NCBI GenBank assembly: GCA_963693315.1
Contig: OY856187.1
Span: 50,548,803-50,612,802, forward strand
DNA from: Diogma glabrata
Taxonomy: Eukaryota; Arthropoda; Insecta; Diptera; Cylindrotomidae
Direction of reading: 5' to 3'
DNA length: 64,000 nucleotides
Under the pieces are notes generated by a model. That model was not told the origin of the DNA. It ran no database searches and saw only the letters and a list, made by a program, of their open reading frames with translations. Each line of letters opens with the position of its first letter. Position 1 is the first letter of the stretch. A program made the position numbers and the translations under genes. Shown here piece by piece: positions 11,650 to 23,447 of this stretch.

Positions 11650-12000
11650 ATGCCAGACTTTGAAATACGGCCAAGAACTGGACCCTTAATGATTAACAGT
11701 ACATATGGCTATTGCTATTGGGCCGGTACTAGAACCATTCATCGGCCAATGCAGAAAAGTGCCAGTATACAGTTACTTTTGAATGTCCAAGCATTGCCCT
11801 TAACAGTACTTGGCTATTTTTATTGGGCCATTACTGAAACCATAAATCGACCGATCTACGGTTTATAGAAAATAGCCAGTAGACTTTACTTTATATGGTC
11901 TATCAATGGCCCGTTAATGTTTAACATTAATTGGATATTGTTATTGGGACAGTACTGCAATCTTGAATTGCCCGATCTATGTCATTCGGTTAAATTCACT
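11650..12000. repeat. Subterminal imperfect repeats of the long-TIR element
   Basis: Variants of TTAACAGTAC(T/A)TGGCTATT, TATTGGGCC(A/G)(G/T)TACT and ATCGGCC recur about three times. A related stretch (ACTCGGCTATTGCTACAATACTGG, TTATTGGTCC) lies at the other side of the element at 15410-15475. Such subterminal clusters often bind transposase, but no role is shown here. Confidence 0.6.
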
Positions 12001-13670
12001 AGAGTAATATCCATTTTAGAAATAAAAATTTGAAAAATTTTACCTATAGTTTAGTTATCGTTTCTCAGCTGAAAGACTATGATATTATTGATAATGTTGG
12101 TATGAGTTTTAAATTTTTTTTGAGGTAAAACTTCTTTAGGCGCGTTATGAGAAAATTGCAACGGAAGTCATCATTTGAACAGATATATAACCATATATAT
12201 TTATCTCTATCATACAACAGTCTGATTTTGAATTTGAAACATATACATGCACACAATTCCAAAAAAACGAAAGATGAAATTTAAACACAATGAAATAAAA
12301 AAGAAATTAGAAGTAAAAAAGGCAAACGAATATTATGTTCGGCAAGTATGCGATACCATTCGATTATGTGTATTGTATTTTTTAAACACTTATTCAGTAT
12401 CGTACTAAATGTTATATGAGTTGGACGTGTCGATTTTAGATTTAAATATCTAATAATATAATATTCGTAATATTTTATTGAGTTTCGTAATTTTTTATAT
12501 TTATATTTTGAATTGTTTTAGTTTTTATTTGGATGATTGGTGAAAAACAAGGTAAGTCCATAAAACCAAATTTCGATAAAATTGCAATTTTGTGTTTGAA
12601 GTCTTTAAAATGCAAGAAAATTTGTGAATTCGGATTAAACAATGAATAGACATGGTTCATAAAAGTGTTTTTAGTGAAATTATCATATCCCGTTTTTTGG
12701 TAAAAAATGGTGGATTAAGTTGTTTTTCCCCTGTAAATTGTTGTTTTCCCTGTATGCGAATTCTTTTCAATTGATTTATATGGGCTGGGTTTGATATTTA
12801 TCAAAATTGAATATACCACCTTTTGTATTTCTTCAATAGATAGCAGCACTAACTCGATTTCGAACAAAATGGACTTACGTTGTTTTTCCCCTGTACCATT
12901 CAATTATATTCTATTTGGATTGATTTCGAGAGGGTCCCATAGTTTCCTATGATATGAAAAATACCTTTTTTCAGAAAAATGGAAAAACCCGTATTTTTAT
13001 GTATTTTAGGCGATTTCGTCAAAACATCTTAATTTGTTTGGATAGTTTGAGTTGTATTATATTGCTATAGATTTCGAGGTGGTCGTTTATAATTCTCTAT
13101 GACTAAAAATATACCTTTTTTCAAAAGTTTATTTTTAAATAAAAATATTTGTGTTGATTAAATTTGTTTTGTTAAATAGAAAAATGAGTGCGTGTAATCT
13201 TTGCACGTGGTTGAAATAAAGTTTTTTGGCTAATGTGACAATTAATAAAAAGATTAAATATAAAACAAATATGCAATATTGCAACTTAGAGTTGCCTTGC
13301 TTGATAATATAATTTACAGCATGTGTTAAAAAAACCATATTTACATAATGTATTACAAAGTTAATTCAATTATTATCATATAAAATGAAATATGAAATTA
13401 GAGGTTTATTAAAAATTTATTGAAAAATTGCATCAATTTTGTACCAAATCTTGTTGTTAAATTAAGTGGACATGTATTCATCGTGAAATTTAATTTGTAA
13501 TACGTTGTAAGACTTTGTAAAATAAAAATAAACATATCTTTTTTATTTTATATTTAATATTTTTAGTAACACCTGCTGCAGCGGCCAAAGAAGTTAAAAC
13601 TTCAACAGCATGTTAAGATTACGCACTTCATTTTTTTTTCATTAGACATTTCAATTTAATTTCAATTATT
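12001..13670. repeat. AT-rich interior with diverged units of tandem family T
   Basis: GTTGTTTTTCCCCTGTA recurs at about 12718 and 12878. From 12905 to 13130 two units of about 140 bp share TTTCGAG(A/G)(G/T)GGTC, CTATGA, AAAAATA(T)ACCTTTTTTCA and a GGATAGTTTGAGTTGTAT stretch. These match the array at 55580-56380. The rest (12001-12700, 13131-13670) shows nothing recognisable. Confidence 0.5.
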
Positions 13671-15355
13671 ACTTCGCTCTGAAAGACCTAAGTATTACAT
13701 TCATGAGCCAAAAATGGAATTCTTACCCCCACTTTTTTTACATTTCTCAACGTTTTAGGACCTCCTGATTCTAAACGGCCGGCCGGCCGTTAATACCTAC
13801 GCTGCAGGGAAACCCGCTGGAGGGATTTCAAATTTTTTTTTTTTCCAAAAATATCAAATTTTCATATTACTGGCTTAAAAAACGTTCATTTTAAGTGATT
13901 ACGGGTAGGAAAATTAAATTTGGAGAAATCTTGACGGTAGGGATTGGTAATTGGTATATGAGATCAAAAACTAGATTATTGCATTATAAGTTTATCAAAA
14001 AAATATTGTCAAGTGTGTCAAAAGATAGATTTTTATTTATTTTTTACCCAATTTTTTGGAAAAAATAAAATTGTTTGTTTGAAATGAAATTTCATTATTA
14101 TTATTGAGAATTATTTTTTTTTAATAAAATGTGTTGTGTAATAGGGTTTAGAATATGTGTCACAACAACACATAAATACCTTTTAAGACCTAGGTCTAGA
14201 CCTGGGTCCCACAACAACTGGCGTTCTGAGGTGTAGATTAACGCTTTTTTTAAACATCTGTGGGTTGAAGCCACCTGAGACTAAGTGTTCCGGCAAACTA
14301 TTCCATTTGTACGCAGTTCGGACAAAGAAGTCTCTCTGCGATCTGCCAGTATGACAGCGCGGGATCTTTACCGTTTCACTGGTTGCGGCAGCCAATTGCC
14401 GAGTGGAACGGGGGTAAGAATAAGTTTGAGGCATGATGCCGCTGATTTCATCTGAGCACTGCTGATGACGATATTTGTAAAAAACAACGAGGTCAGCAAC
14501 AGTGCGACGATGTTGTAGGGAATCAAGTTTTGATGTCAAAGTTCGAACACCTACAATTCGTATAGCTCGCTTTTGAACATAGTCCAAGAGGGCCAAGATG
14601 GAAACAGAGGCAGCACCCCAAACTTGACAGCAGTACTCCATACAGGGACGAATATATTTGGATTATTATTGGAATTTAGAAAAAGTTTAAATATTTGATT
14701 TCATTCTAATTTTTGGAATATATTTGGAATTTTGAAAAAGTTTCAATTTTTGATTTTGTTATGTTTTGAATTTTGAAAAAAATAGTATTTTTGAATTTTA
14801 TATATATATTTAGAATTTTGAAAAAAGTTTCATATTTTGATTTTGTAAGAATTTTTGGAATATTTTTAGAATTTTAAAAAAATTAAAATTTTTGATTTTA
14901 TTATAATTTTTGGAATTTTGAAAAAAGTTTTAATTTTTGATTTTGTAATAATTTTTGCAATATATTTAGAATATTGGAAAAGTTTGAATTTTTAAGAATT
15001 TTTGGAATATTATCGAAATTTAGAAAAAGTTTAAATATTTGATTTCATTCTAGTTTTTGGAATATTTTTGGAATTTTGAAAAAGTTTGATTTCATTTAAT
15101 TTAACAATATTTTTGGAATTTTGATTATAATTTTCCGGCAACGTATTGATGTTTCGTGTTAGTTTTGTAATAAATTTTTAAACAGAGATAAAAAATACTT
15201 GTACTTTAACAAAGAGTTATGTTTGATATACATCGCTGCCCAAAACTAAAAACCATGTCGTGAAAGTTTTTAGCTGAAAACTATATCAAAAACCTTTACC
15301 CAGACCGAAGTCTTGATATCTCAGAGCTCTGAGATTTCCACCCCTCCATATTTTT
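13671..15355 (+). mobile_element. R1 repeat family, copy a (carries a LINE insertion)
   Basis: The left end is ACTTCGCTCTGAAAGACCTAAG; near the right end is CAGACCGAAGT followed by CTTGATATCTCAGAGCTCTGAG and CCCCTCCATATTTT. In better copies the ends are ACTTCGGTCTG and CAGACCGAAGT, which are inverted repeats. The order inside is conserved in all copies: a GGCCGGCC-containing block, a GTCAAGTGTGTCAAAA block, an AT-rich array of TTTTGGAATTTTGAAAAAGTTT-like units, then ATCGCTGCCCAAAACTAAAA. A LINE is inserted at 14113-14650. No protein is encoded. Confidence 0.75.
14113..14650 (-). pseudogene. 5'-truncated CR1/jockey-like LINE 3' end
   Basis: On the minus strand an open frame (14641 to 14183) encodes the C-terminal part of a LINE reverse transcriptase polyprotein: MEYCCQVWGAASVSILALLD, then QKRAIRIVG, SKLDSLQHRRTVADLVVFYK, and WNSLPEHLV. 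This is the known post-RT domain of insect CR1/jockey-like elements. It is followed by a short 3' UTR and a poly(A) run (poly-T at 14113-14121 on the plus strand). The catalytic domain is absent because the copy is 5' truncated. It lies inside R1 copy a, so it inserted later. The same 3' end occurs at 58073-58246 and, more decayed, at 36058-36590 and 83-312. Confidence 0.85.
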
Positions 15356-15544
15356 GTATTTAATTTATTTAAATTTACATATAATAATATTTTATATGTT
15401 TTTTAATGGTCCAGCCGTGGTTGCCAGTACTCGGCTATTGCTACAATACTGGTCATTATTATTGGTCCGTTCTAAGTATTAAAATATTTTTATATTTTAC
15501 GGATGGCTCAGAAACTCAATATAAAAATAAGAAGAATTTTATAA
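15356..15544. other. Interior of the long-TIR element
   Basis: It holds the right-hand subterminal TATTGG-type motifs (15410-15475). Nothing coding was seen. Confidence 0.4.
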
Positions 15545-15751
15545 TATCTTTGCAAACATATTGTTGATTTTAAAATCCCTGCAGCATGGCATTTCTTTGC
15601 AACTGCACATGGAAAGGGTCCATCGGATGAAATTGGAAGCACACTTAAAAGAGAAGCCCAGAAAGCATCGCTTAAAGGAGAGAAAATATCAACAGCAAGG
15701 GAATCATTTGAAATGATAGAAATTTGGTCGAAAAAAATCAACCACGTATGA
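15545..15751 (+). pseudogene. Fragment of a WHFFATxHGKG-family mobile-element protein
   Basis: An open frame of about 68 codons runs from just after a stop at 15542 to a stop at 15749. It reads LCKHIVDFKIPAAWHFFATA, then HGKGPSDEIGSTLKREAQKA, then a charged helix-like end. From memory, insect and cnidarian uncharacterised proteins share an HxxDFxIPAxWHFFATSHGKG core, where His and Lys/Gly around the HGKG turn look catalytic or structural. That recollection was not checked. It probably represents the 3' part of the protein once encoded by the enclosing long-TIR element. It is too short to be functional, and its upstream part is missing. Confidence 0.5.
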
Positions 15752-16012
15752 AATGTTCATATGTGTCTTCAGGAGATATCGAACTACAGGAGTAATTTCT
15801 ATTGCGGTTTTTCGACATTAAAACAATTAGTGGACCTCAAGGATCTCAGTACTTTTTACGGGATAACACTACACGCGATAAAATAATTGCCAAAATGTTT
15901 CCCTTTTCCGATAATCAAAAATATTTGATATTATTCTATTATATTCTATTATTATTGTTTCATTAAGTTATGATTTTTATAGAAAAAATATTAATTAATA
16001 ATAGTCTCATGC
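15752..16012. other. Interior of the long-TIR element, right side
   Basis: Short stretch between the coding relic and the right arm. Nothing further was recognised. Confidence 0.4.
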
Positions 16013-16607
16013 TTATGTTAGTGTCAAGATGTTGAAAGTAAATCTTAATCTTCGGTCGCTGGAATCTCCTATTCTTATTCTCAATAAAAACCTGTTTTTC
16101 AATAAGTAATGCACAGAATATGTATTAAATTTAATACAGATGTTAAAATATAAAATTTTCAATATATTAGATTCACATTTAGTAAAGCATTGTTAGTTTG
16201 ATGTAAAAACACATGTGAATTTTTCATATACTAAAATTTAAAAAATCGTATAAAAAATCCATATGGAATCCCTCTTTTTATTTTTTAGTTTTATAGATGC
16301 ATGTGTTTACTTTAAAATTTGTAAAAAAAAGCACAATATGATATGAGTAAACTTGAAGTAAATGACTTTTGAAGTAAAACAAGGTTCAACACGCCGCCTA
16401 GCGGAAAAGAGAAAAATTATTAATTTCTAACTTTTACATTTCGATGATTCAACTATCTTGTTCTTTATTTGCAAAACTATACGTAGATCGCATAAAATTT
16501 ATAAGATCTATTAACAAAACATTGACACCATTACCAAAACGTAAAAAACCATCAAAAATTCAACCGCGCATAACTCCGATTCAGAGTACTCAAAAAATAA
16601 AACCAGA

Positions 16608-17943
16608 AAATATGGAGGGGCTGAAATCTCAAGGCTCTGAGATATCAAGACTTCGGTCTGTGTTAAGGATTTTGATATAGTTTTCTCAAAAAACTTTTAT
16701 GAGGACATGGTTTTTAGTTTTGAGCAGCGATGTATATCAAAAATAACTTTTTGTTAAAATACAAGTATTTTTCTATGCGAAAAGTAAACTCACTAGTGTA
16801 AAAAAATAACAAATTATAGTTGCTACGGTTTTTCATATAATTTTACAAAGTATTTGAAACAACGTAACCATGAAAAAATAGAATATGAATTTTGAATGTT
16901 TTGTTGTCGATTTATAACTTTATAATTTACAGTAAATATCGATCATATATTACTATCATAGAAAAAATTGCATTTCCTACGCGAGATAAAAACGTTTTTC
17001 GTTCGTAAACATGTTTCACTCGACGCTAGCGCGTCTCGTGAACAAATGTTTACTCACGAAAAAACAATGTTTTCATCTCTTGTAGGAAAATATACTATTT
17101 TTATCTCTGTTTAGATACGTATTACAAAACTAACACAATTATAAAAATTATCACAAAATCAAAAATTTAAAACTTTTCAAAGTTCTAAAAATATTCCAAA
17201 GATTCTTACAAAATCAAAAATTGAAACTTCTTCATAACTCCAAAAATATTTCAAAAACTATAACAAATTCAAAAATTTCCTTGTTCAATTATATTTACGT
17301 AAACAAACAGCTAAATTTTTTTCAAAAAATTATCTAAAAAATAAATGAAATCATTTTTTGACACACTTGACAATTTTTTTTGACATACTTGTAATGCCAT
17401 AATTCTCAATAATAATAATAAAATTTCATGTCAAACAAATAATTAATTTTATTTTTTTCTAGAAAATTGGGTAAAAAATAAATAAAAATCTTTCTTTTGA
17501 TACACTTGACAACATTTGACAAACTTATAATGCAATAATCTAGATTTTGGTCTCACATACCAATCCCGACCATCCTGATTTCTCCAAATTCAATGTTCCT
17601 ACTCGTAGTCACTTATGAAAGTTTTTAAAGCAAAATATATGCAAATTTCCTTGTTTTGACACACTTGACGATTTTTTGACACACTTCCGGTTCATTTATC
17701 GAACACATCGTCTCTTCGGCTCTTCTCATTGAGTAAACCCGTTTTTAGAAAAACAATTTTTGAAATCCGTCCAGCGGTTTTCTAAATTTCGTAGGTTGTG
17801 ACAGCCGGCAGACAGACGTATATTTTTTTGCTTTTTCAGAATCAGTAGGTCCCAAAACGTCGAGAAATGCCAAAAACGTGGGGGGTAATAATTTCACCTT
17901 TAGCTCGTGAATGTAATACTTAGGTCTTGCATACCGAAGTAAT
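16608..17943 (-). mobile_element. R1 repeat family, copy b, inserted in the right arm of the long-TIR element
   Basis: This is the reverse orientation of copy a: it begins AATATGGAGGGGCTGAAATC with GACTTCGGTCTG and ends TACTTAGGTCTTGCATACCG. Comparing the uninterrupted left arm of the host element (around 11038-11065) shows the insertion point falls between AAAACCAGA and the TTTCGTCAATACCAAC stretch. It is itself interrupted by a hairpin MITE at 16773-17097. Confidence 0.75.
16773..17097. mobile_element. Hairpin MITE H, copy 1 (T-run target)
   Basis: It interrupts a sequence that is continuous in other R1 copies (CAAGTATTTTT...ATCTCTG), leaving TTTTT on both sides (16768-16772 and 17098-17102). 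It starts CTATG and ends TACTA. The right third is a long imperfect hairpin: CCTACGCGAGATAAAAACG pairs with TTTTCATCTCTTGTAGG. The loop-proximal core is CACTCGACGCT then GCGCGTCTCGTG (17017-17040). The related copy is at 55697-56059. No protein is encoded. Confidence 0.75.
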
Positions 17944-17995
17944 TACTTTTTTCTTTCGTCAATACCAACAATGTATCAAAATTTCAGACTTTTTA

Positions 17996-19734
17996 AAAAT
18001 CAAATTTTAAATCTTTCAAATTAAAAATCAAATCAAATTAAAAATTATCAGTTAAAATTTTTCAGAGTTAAGAGGGGGGACATATTCATTTTTCAACAAA
18101 CCTAGAGTTGTTAGAAAAATAACCTGATGATGGGCAAGTTCGCTCGAAACTAATCGTCAATATTAAAATAAAAATAAAAAATTTATATATCACAACAAAG
18201 AAGAGAAAAATTCAAATTAATACCTTAGTTTAATTGCTCTCAAAAATCCCGAATAAACAGAAAGTTTTTCTGAAAAAGAAAACTTAGAGTAAATTATCAA
18301 TGCATATTGTGATAAAGCATGTATGGATGATATATACTCCTACTAGTGTAGCTAGTAATTTCCATTTTGAAGTAGATCTCCGTGAAATTGTTGTCTCCAT
18401 GTTAAAGGAAATGTATGATGAAATATTTGTGTCATTGACATATGATTCTCGATAATGTACAAACAGTTGTTCTAGAATTTCTTCCTCCGGATTACTAGCG
18501 CCGACGGTTTTTGCATCATATAACTTATTTCCGTTAGTTTCTGTTGTTGGGGTTGATGAGATTGGGAATAAGTGATAAATGCTATGAAAATTCTCACATG
18601 CATTCTGTATTTAGCGTTCATTATTTAAAATGTTTAGATATTAGAAGCGTGATTACAATTCTGGCTTATTTTTGAGTATTAATCCAAAAATTAACGTTTC
18701 ATATACGATAAGCACAATGACGAAACCAATAATTTTCACAATACACATAATTTTTCTTAAGTTCACCTTTAGTGAGCACATATTTCTTTTGTATTTATAC
18801 CAACTTTTATTATAAACAAAAATTTTGCACAAAAATGTGTAAATTAAAGTCTATTTTTATTTACACAATCAACCACATTAAATATGCTAGATATAGTAAA
18901 AGAATATATAAACGCGCTAGACGGACGTCTTTGCACAATTAAAACCACAGGCCAACTCAAATTATTTTTACTATCTATCAAAAACCAACTTAGTTTTTCA
19001 GGATCTTTCAATTATTTTCCACCAATCGGTGTTAACGTGAATCATAGTGTTGGTTGTTATATTTCTTTCAAATGTCATTTTATTATTTTTCCTTGGCGTT
19101 AAAGTCTATATCACAAACATTTATTAATGTAATTGTTTGCTACAACACTCTACCCCTAGTGCCATCAAAGATAGAAAGATATAAGGAAAGAAAAAGAGAA
19201 GAGTTTTTTGATTGCTAGAGTATTAAGAAAGCGTGGGGCTTCTAGTAGATCGTCTTGCTCGAAAAGTTGCAGTGAAAAAAAAAGTTTTAAAGTTTTTGAA
19301 TAAGTAAAATGTCTGTTCAAGACATGTCGAATGTATGTTAAGAGTAATATTGACACTTTGACCCTACAGTGACTCTTCAGAGAAATATTGTCTTAAAATC
19401 GATATTAATTAGTGTTGAGTCTTACGAAGTAGCGAGTTCGTGAATAAAGTGAATAAATTTGTATAGGTATGGTAACGTCAGTGATGATGTGATGAGCGGA
19501 GAGAACGAAGTTGTAGAACGAACTTTGAGACCGATTTTTAGTTTATATACGTGTACCATGAGTTATTTTTTTTTAAATTAGTTTTAAAAAATTCGAAGAA
19601 GCAGAAAAAATATTAGTTTGCTTATCGAAGAAATGCTAGGGTGCGGTTCTCTAAGCTTGTAATGATAAGTTAGTCACCAATCACTAAAGTCAAAATGTAT
19701 TTTTTCCTAAATAATTTTACTCGAACTTGAGATT
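17996..19734. other. AT-rich DNA, nothing recognised
   Basis: No coding family or repeat with a partner in the window was identified. Short open frames at 18884-19102 and 19165-19356 have no recognisable features. Confidence 0.45.
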
Positions 19735-20025
19735 TTTATTGTAAAGTTTTTTAACTTGATCTAACTCCTTCCACCTTGGACTTATTTTAGCAGTTGGAAA
19801 ATATAAGTAAGTTGAACATGATTTAGCCACTCTCACCTAGGACTTTTTTTAGTAGTTGAAAAATATCAGTTAGTTGAACATGAAATATCGTTTTTTTGAC
19901 AAAAAGATGTTATGTTCTATACGATTTTACTCGAAATTAAGATTTGTTTTGTGAAGTTTGTGAAGCTCCTGGGCTGCGGGCTTATTTCAGCAGTTGCAAA
20001 ATATCAGTTAGTTGATGTCGTCAAA
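19735..20025. repeat. Diverged units of the 149-bp satellite
   Basis: About two and a half units share GATCTA(A/G)CTCCT, CCACCTTGGACTTATTTTAG, AAATAT(C/A)AGT(T/A)AGTTGA and a TTTTTTGACAAAAA stretch with the array at 3957-4465. There are no foldback arms around this copy. Confidence 0.7.
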
Positions 20026-20029
20026 AATT

Positions 20030-21780
20030 TTACATAAACATGTATTTATTCTAAGCCCCCGATGTATTTATAGCCTGCTTGATTGACGCCATATGCAAAA
20101 AACAATGAACATTGACCGACACATCCAAAAAATTAGATTAGTGTTTTTGATTAGATTTTTTTAAATTTTTTATATAGAGTTTTATATATCAAAATGGCGT
20201 TAAATATTTTTTGAATTTTTACTTCGGTTTGAAAGATCTAAGTATTACATTCATGAGTTCAAAGTCAAATTCTTACCCCCACTTTTTTTGGCATTTCTCG
20301 ACGTTTTAGGACCTACTAATTCTAAAAAAGAAAAAAAAATGTGTGTCTGTCTGCCTGCCGTCCATCATTACCTACGCTGCAGGGAAAGCCGCTGGAGGGA
20401 TTTCAAAATTTTTTTTTTCTAAAAATAGATATACACAAGGGACAGGTCCGAAAGGACGCTGTGTTCTATAACTGTACCGGAAGTGTGTCAAAAAAAACAT
20501 TATGTGTGTCAAAAAACGTTAATTTTAAGTGATTACGAGTAGGAACATTAAATTTGGAGAAATCTTGATGGTCGGGATTGGTATGTGAGATCAAAAACTA
20601 GATTATTGCATTATAAGTTTGTCAAAAAAATGGTATCAAGTGTGTCAAAAGAAAGATTTTTATTTAGTTTTTTACCCAATTTTTTGGAAAAAAATAAAAT
20701 TGTTTGTTTGAAATGAAATATTATTATTATTATTGAGAATTATGGCATTATAAGTATGTCAAAAAATGTTGTCACGTGTGTTAAAAGAAAGGTTTTTATT
20801 TATTTTTTACCCATTTTTTTCAGAAAAAAATAAGATTAATAGTTTGTATGACATGATATTTTATTATTATTATAGAGAATTATGGCATTATAAGTTTGTC
20901 AAAAAATAATGTCAGGTGTGTCAAAAAATGATTTCATTTATTTTTTTAGCCAATTTTTTGGGGGAAAAAATGTAGCTGTTTTTATGACGTAAATGTAATT
21001 GAAAATGAAATTGGAGATGGAAATTTTGAATTTGTTATAGTTTTTGAAATATTTTTGGAATTTGGAAAAAGTTTGTATTTTTGATTTTGTAATAATTTTT
21101 GCAATAGTTTTAGAATTTCGGAAAAAGTTTTAATTTTTGATTTTGTAAGAATTTTTGGAATATTTTTAGAAGTTTGAGAAATTTTTAATTTTTGATTGTA
21201 TTATAATTTTTGGAATTTTGAAAAAATTTTCAATTTTTGATTTGTAATAATTTTTGCAATATTTTTAGAATTTTGGAAAAGTTTGAATTTTTAAGAATTT
21301 TTGAAATATTATTGGAATTTAGAAAAAGTTTAAATATTGGATTTTGTTCTAGTTTTTGGAATATTTTTGGAATTCTGAAAATATTTGATTTTATTTAATT
21401 TAACAATATTTTTGGAATTTTGATTATAATTTTCCGGCAGCGTATTGATGTTCCGTGTTAGTTTTGTAATAAATTTCTAAATAGAGATAAAAAATACTTG
21501 TATTTCAACAAAGAGTTATGTTTGATATACATCGCTGCCCAAAACTAAAAATCATGTCCTCATAAAAGTTTTTTGCCGAAAACTATATCAAAATCCTTAA
21601 CCCAGACCGAAGTCTTGATATCTCAGAGCTGTGAAATTTCAGCCCCTCCATATTTTTTAGATTGAGTTTTAATTTCAAAATGGTGCTACAAGTTCACAAT
21701 TTTTTCAGTGCTTAAAAACAAGCAGGCTTACAATATCGGGGGTTTCGATTTTTTGAATAAAATTTGTGAATATTTTATTT
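20030..21780. mobile_element. Possible short-TIR element enclosing R1 copy c
   Basis: TAAGCCCCCGATGTATTTAT followed by AGCCTGCTTG (20053-20083) is inverted at 21710-21748 (CAAGCAGGCTTACAATATCGGGGGTTT). CAAAATGGCGTTA (20192) and CAAAATGGTGCTA (21678) lie inside as a direct match. The enclosed DNA is almost entirely the R1 copy, so the outer element would be only about 300 bp before insertion. Confidence 0.45.
20221..21657 (+). mobile_element. R1 repeat family, copy c
   Basis: It starts ACTTCGGTTTGAAAGATCTA and ends with CAGACCGAAGTCTTGATATC and CCCCTCCATATTTTT. The block order is as in copy a, with a TGTCTGTCTGCCTGCCG run near the left, three GTGTGTCAAAA repeats between 20640 and 20930, and an AT-rich array at about 21010-21420. 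It is the least interrupted copy in the window, at about 1.44 kb. Confidence 0.8.
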
Positions 21781-23073
21781 TCTTATTATTCGCTAGAGCA
21801 GTAGACTAATTTTTGGTTTATAAGCGATAACATTTTTTGGTAGTTTATCTACCAATTTTATAAATTGCACACCACACCACGTTGTGATAGATTCAGTCTC
21901 ATTACATATACTTAGTTTGCAAAATTTCATAATTTAGTTATTGCTTCTTGGCTTAAAGACTATGATAATGGACGTAGCCGCATTACTACATATAGGAAAG
22001 TATAAAGTATAGAATATTTGCATAAAAAATTTATTGGACATTTTGTAATTTATGCAATAGTAAATTCCCTATTTGAACTGATCCGGTCCCGGTCCGGTTC
22101 TTGTAGGACTTCCTGATCCATCCTGGATAGTTTGAGCTGTTACATTCCTACTCAGTGTTTGTTCAAGTTGCCAGATCCAGTCCCAATCAGTGGTAAGGTA
22201 AGATGCATCCGGCCCAGATCTGAGCCCTTAATTAATGCGGCTTCGAATTATACGAAATCAGAGTTTCAGTTTCTTAGTGTGGTCAGCTTTTAGTGTCAAT
22301 AGGTTATTCAACAGAACACTTTTAAATTTCAATCACAAATGTTATAGATTTTTCCAAATTCATAACAAATTTTCGATTATTTCCTTTAAAAACAAACAGA
22401 AACAAAAATCGATAAATAAATAAACACAGATGGGAAAAAATACATATTATAAGGAATATTTATTCGGAAGGAAAATTTGGTATTTGATTAATTGTTTGTT
22501 ATGATTAGATATTGGTTTAGGTATTTGGAATTTATGATTTATTTGATCATAGATGTTTTATTTTTATTTGAACTTTACAAATGTTAATCAATACTCTTTT
22601 CTAAATACATCTATATCAATATTGTAGGTTTATGTTAACCTTTTATATCGTTTGTATATCGTTTATGGTATTTTCTAATAAAAATAAATCCTTTCGTTTT
22701 AAATATAAGCATACCATTATGTTATATTAAAAAATTAGAATAACGAAGGTTGCATTTGTAAATTTATACTAACCATAATTTCAACCTCTTTCCTTAACAT
22801 TTTATGGGAAACCAACCTTGTGGCTATTCCTCTTGTTTGGATACAGTTTGCAAAATCTTTGTTGTTGTTTTTGGGTTGATTTTTGAAAAAAAAATTTTTA
22901 TATACGTTTCAAGATCTCCTGAAGCTGTTTAAATTTGTTTTAGCTGACATTCTCAATGTGTGTGTGGATGTATGTGTATATCGTTGTATGCGGATCAAAG
23001 TTTGTACAACGTTTTCTCAACAACGGATGACCCGATTTCAAAAATGGTCAAAATATGATGGAAAAATAGTGGT

Positions 23074-23122
23074 TATGTAACAACAGATACGAGAAATTCT
23101 TTCTCATATCTGTTGTTACATA
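23074..23122. repeat. Near-perfect 23-bp-arm hairpin
   Basis: TATGTAACAACAGATACGAG and three further bases pair with TTTCTCATATCTGTTGTTACATA across a three-base loop; one position differs. It would fold as an inverted repeat in RNA or a cruciform in DNA. Confidence 0.85.
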
Positions 23123-23447
23123 GCCTCTCATGACAAGTCCAACACACATATAAAACGCGTGTAAATATTACCTTAAATGAACGTGCTAAAGGAGCAGATG
23201 TCACAAAAAAAAATTAATTCTACGAATAGATACCAACAATAGTGTTTAGTGCAAATCGAACAGACATTTAAATTCTTTAAGAATATTTTAAAGTTGGATA
23301 CGATAACACCGGCATGACATCGGTTTTAGGGAAATTTACGTATGACGTAAGAGCAAACTCGTAAAAATAATGGAGATAGTCTCATAGATCGTGGGGTCAT
23401 AAATCACCTATTCATAAAAGAGTCACACCAAGAAAATTAAAAACTAA

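Larger units (their letters stand above)
11000..17995. mobile_element. Composite ~7-kb element bounded by ~650-bp inverted repeats
   Basis: The left arm is about 11000-11650. The right arm is 16013-16607 plus 17944-17995, interrupted by an R1 insertion. Matching landmarks include GTTAGTGTCAAGATGTTGAA at 16017 against its complement near 11640, TAGGCGGCGCGTT against AACACGCCGCCTA, and GCGCATAACTCCGATTCAGA. The interior holds subterminal tandem motifs, a WHFFATAHGKG-type coding relic, an R1 copy carrying a LINE, and AT-rich DNA. Once the insertions are removed the element is about 4 kb. The family is unknown to me. Confidence 0.7.

Noticed and set aside
18100..18170. CCTGATGATGGGCAAGTTCG with CGAAACTAATCGTC, like the tail of some Penelope or LINE elements
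   Set aside because: Only about 40 bp and no upstream protein similarity; could be chance.
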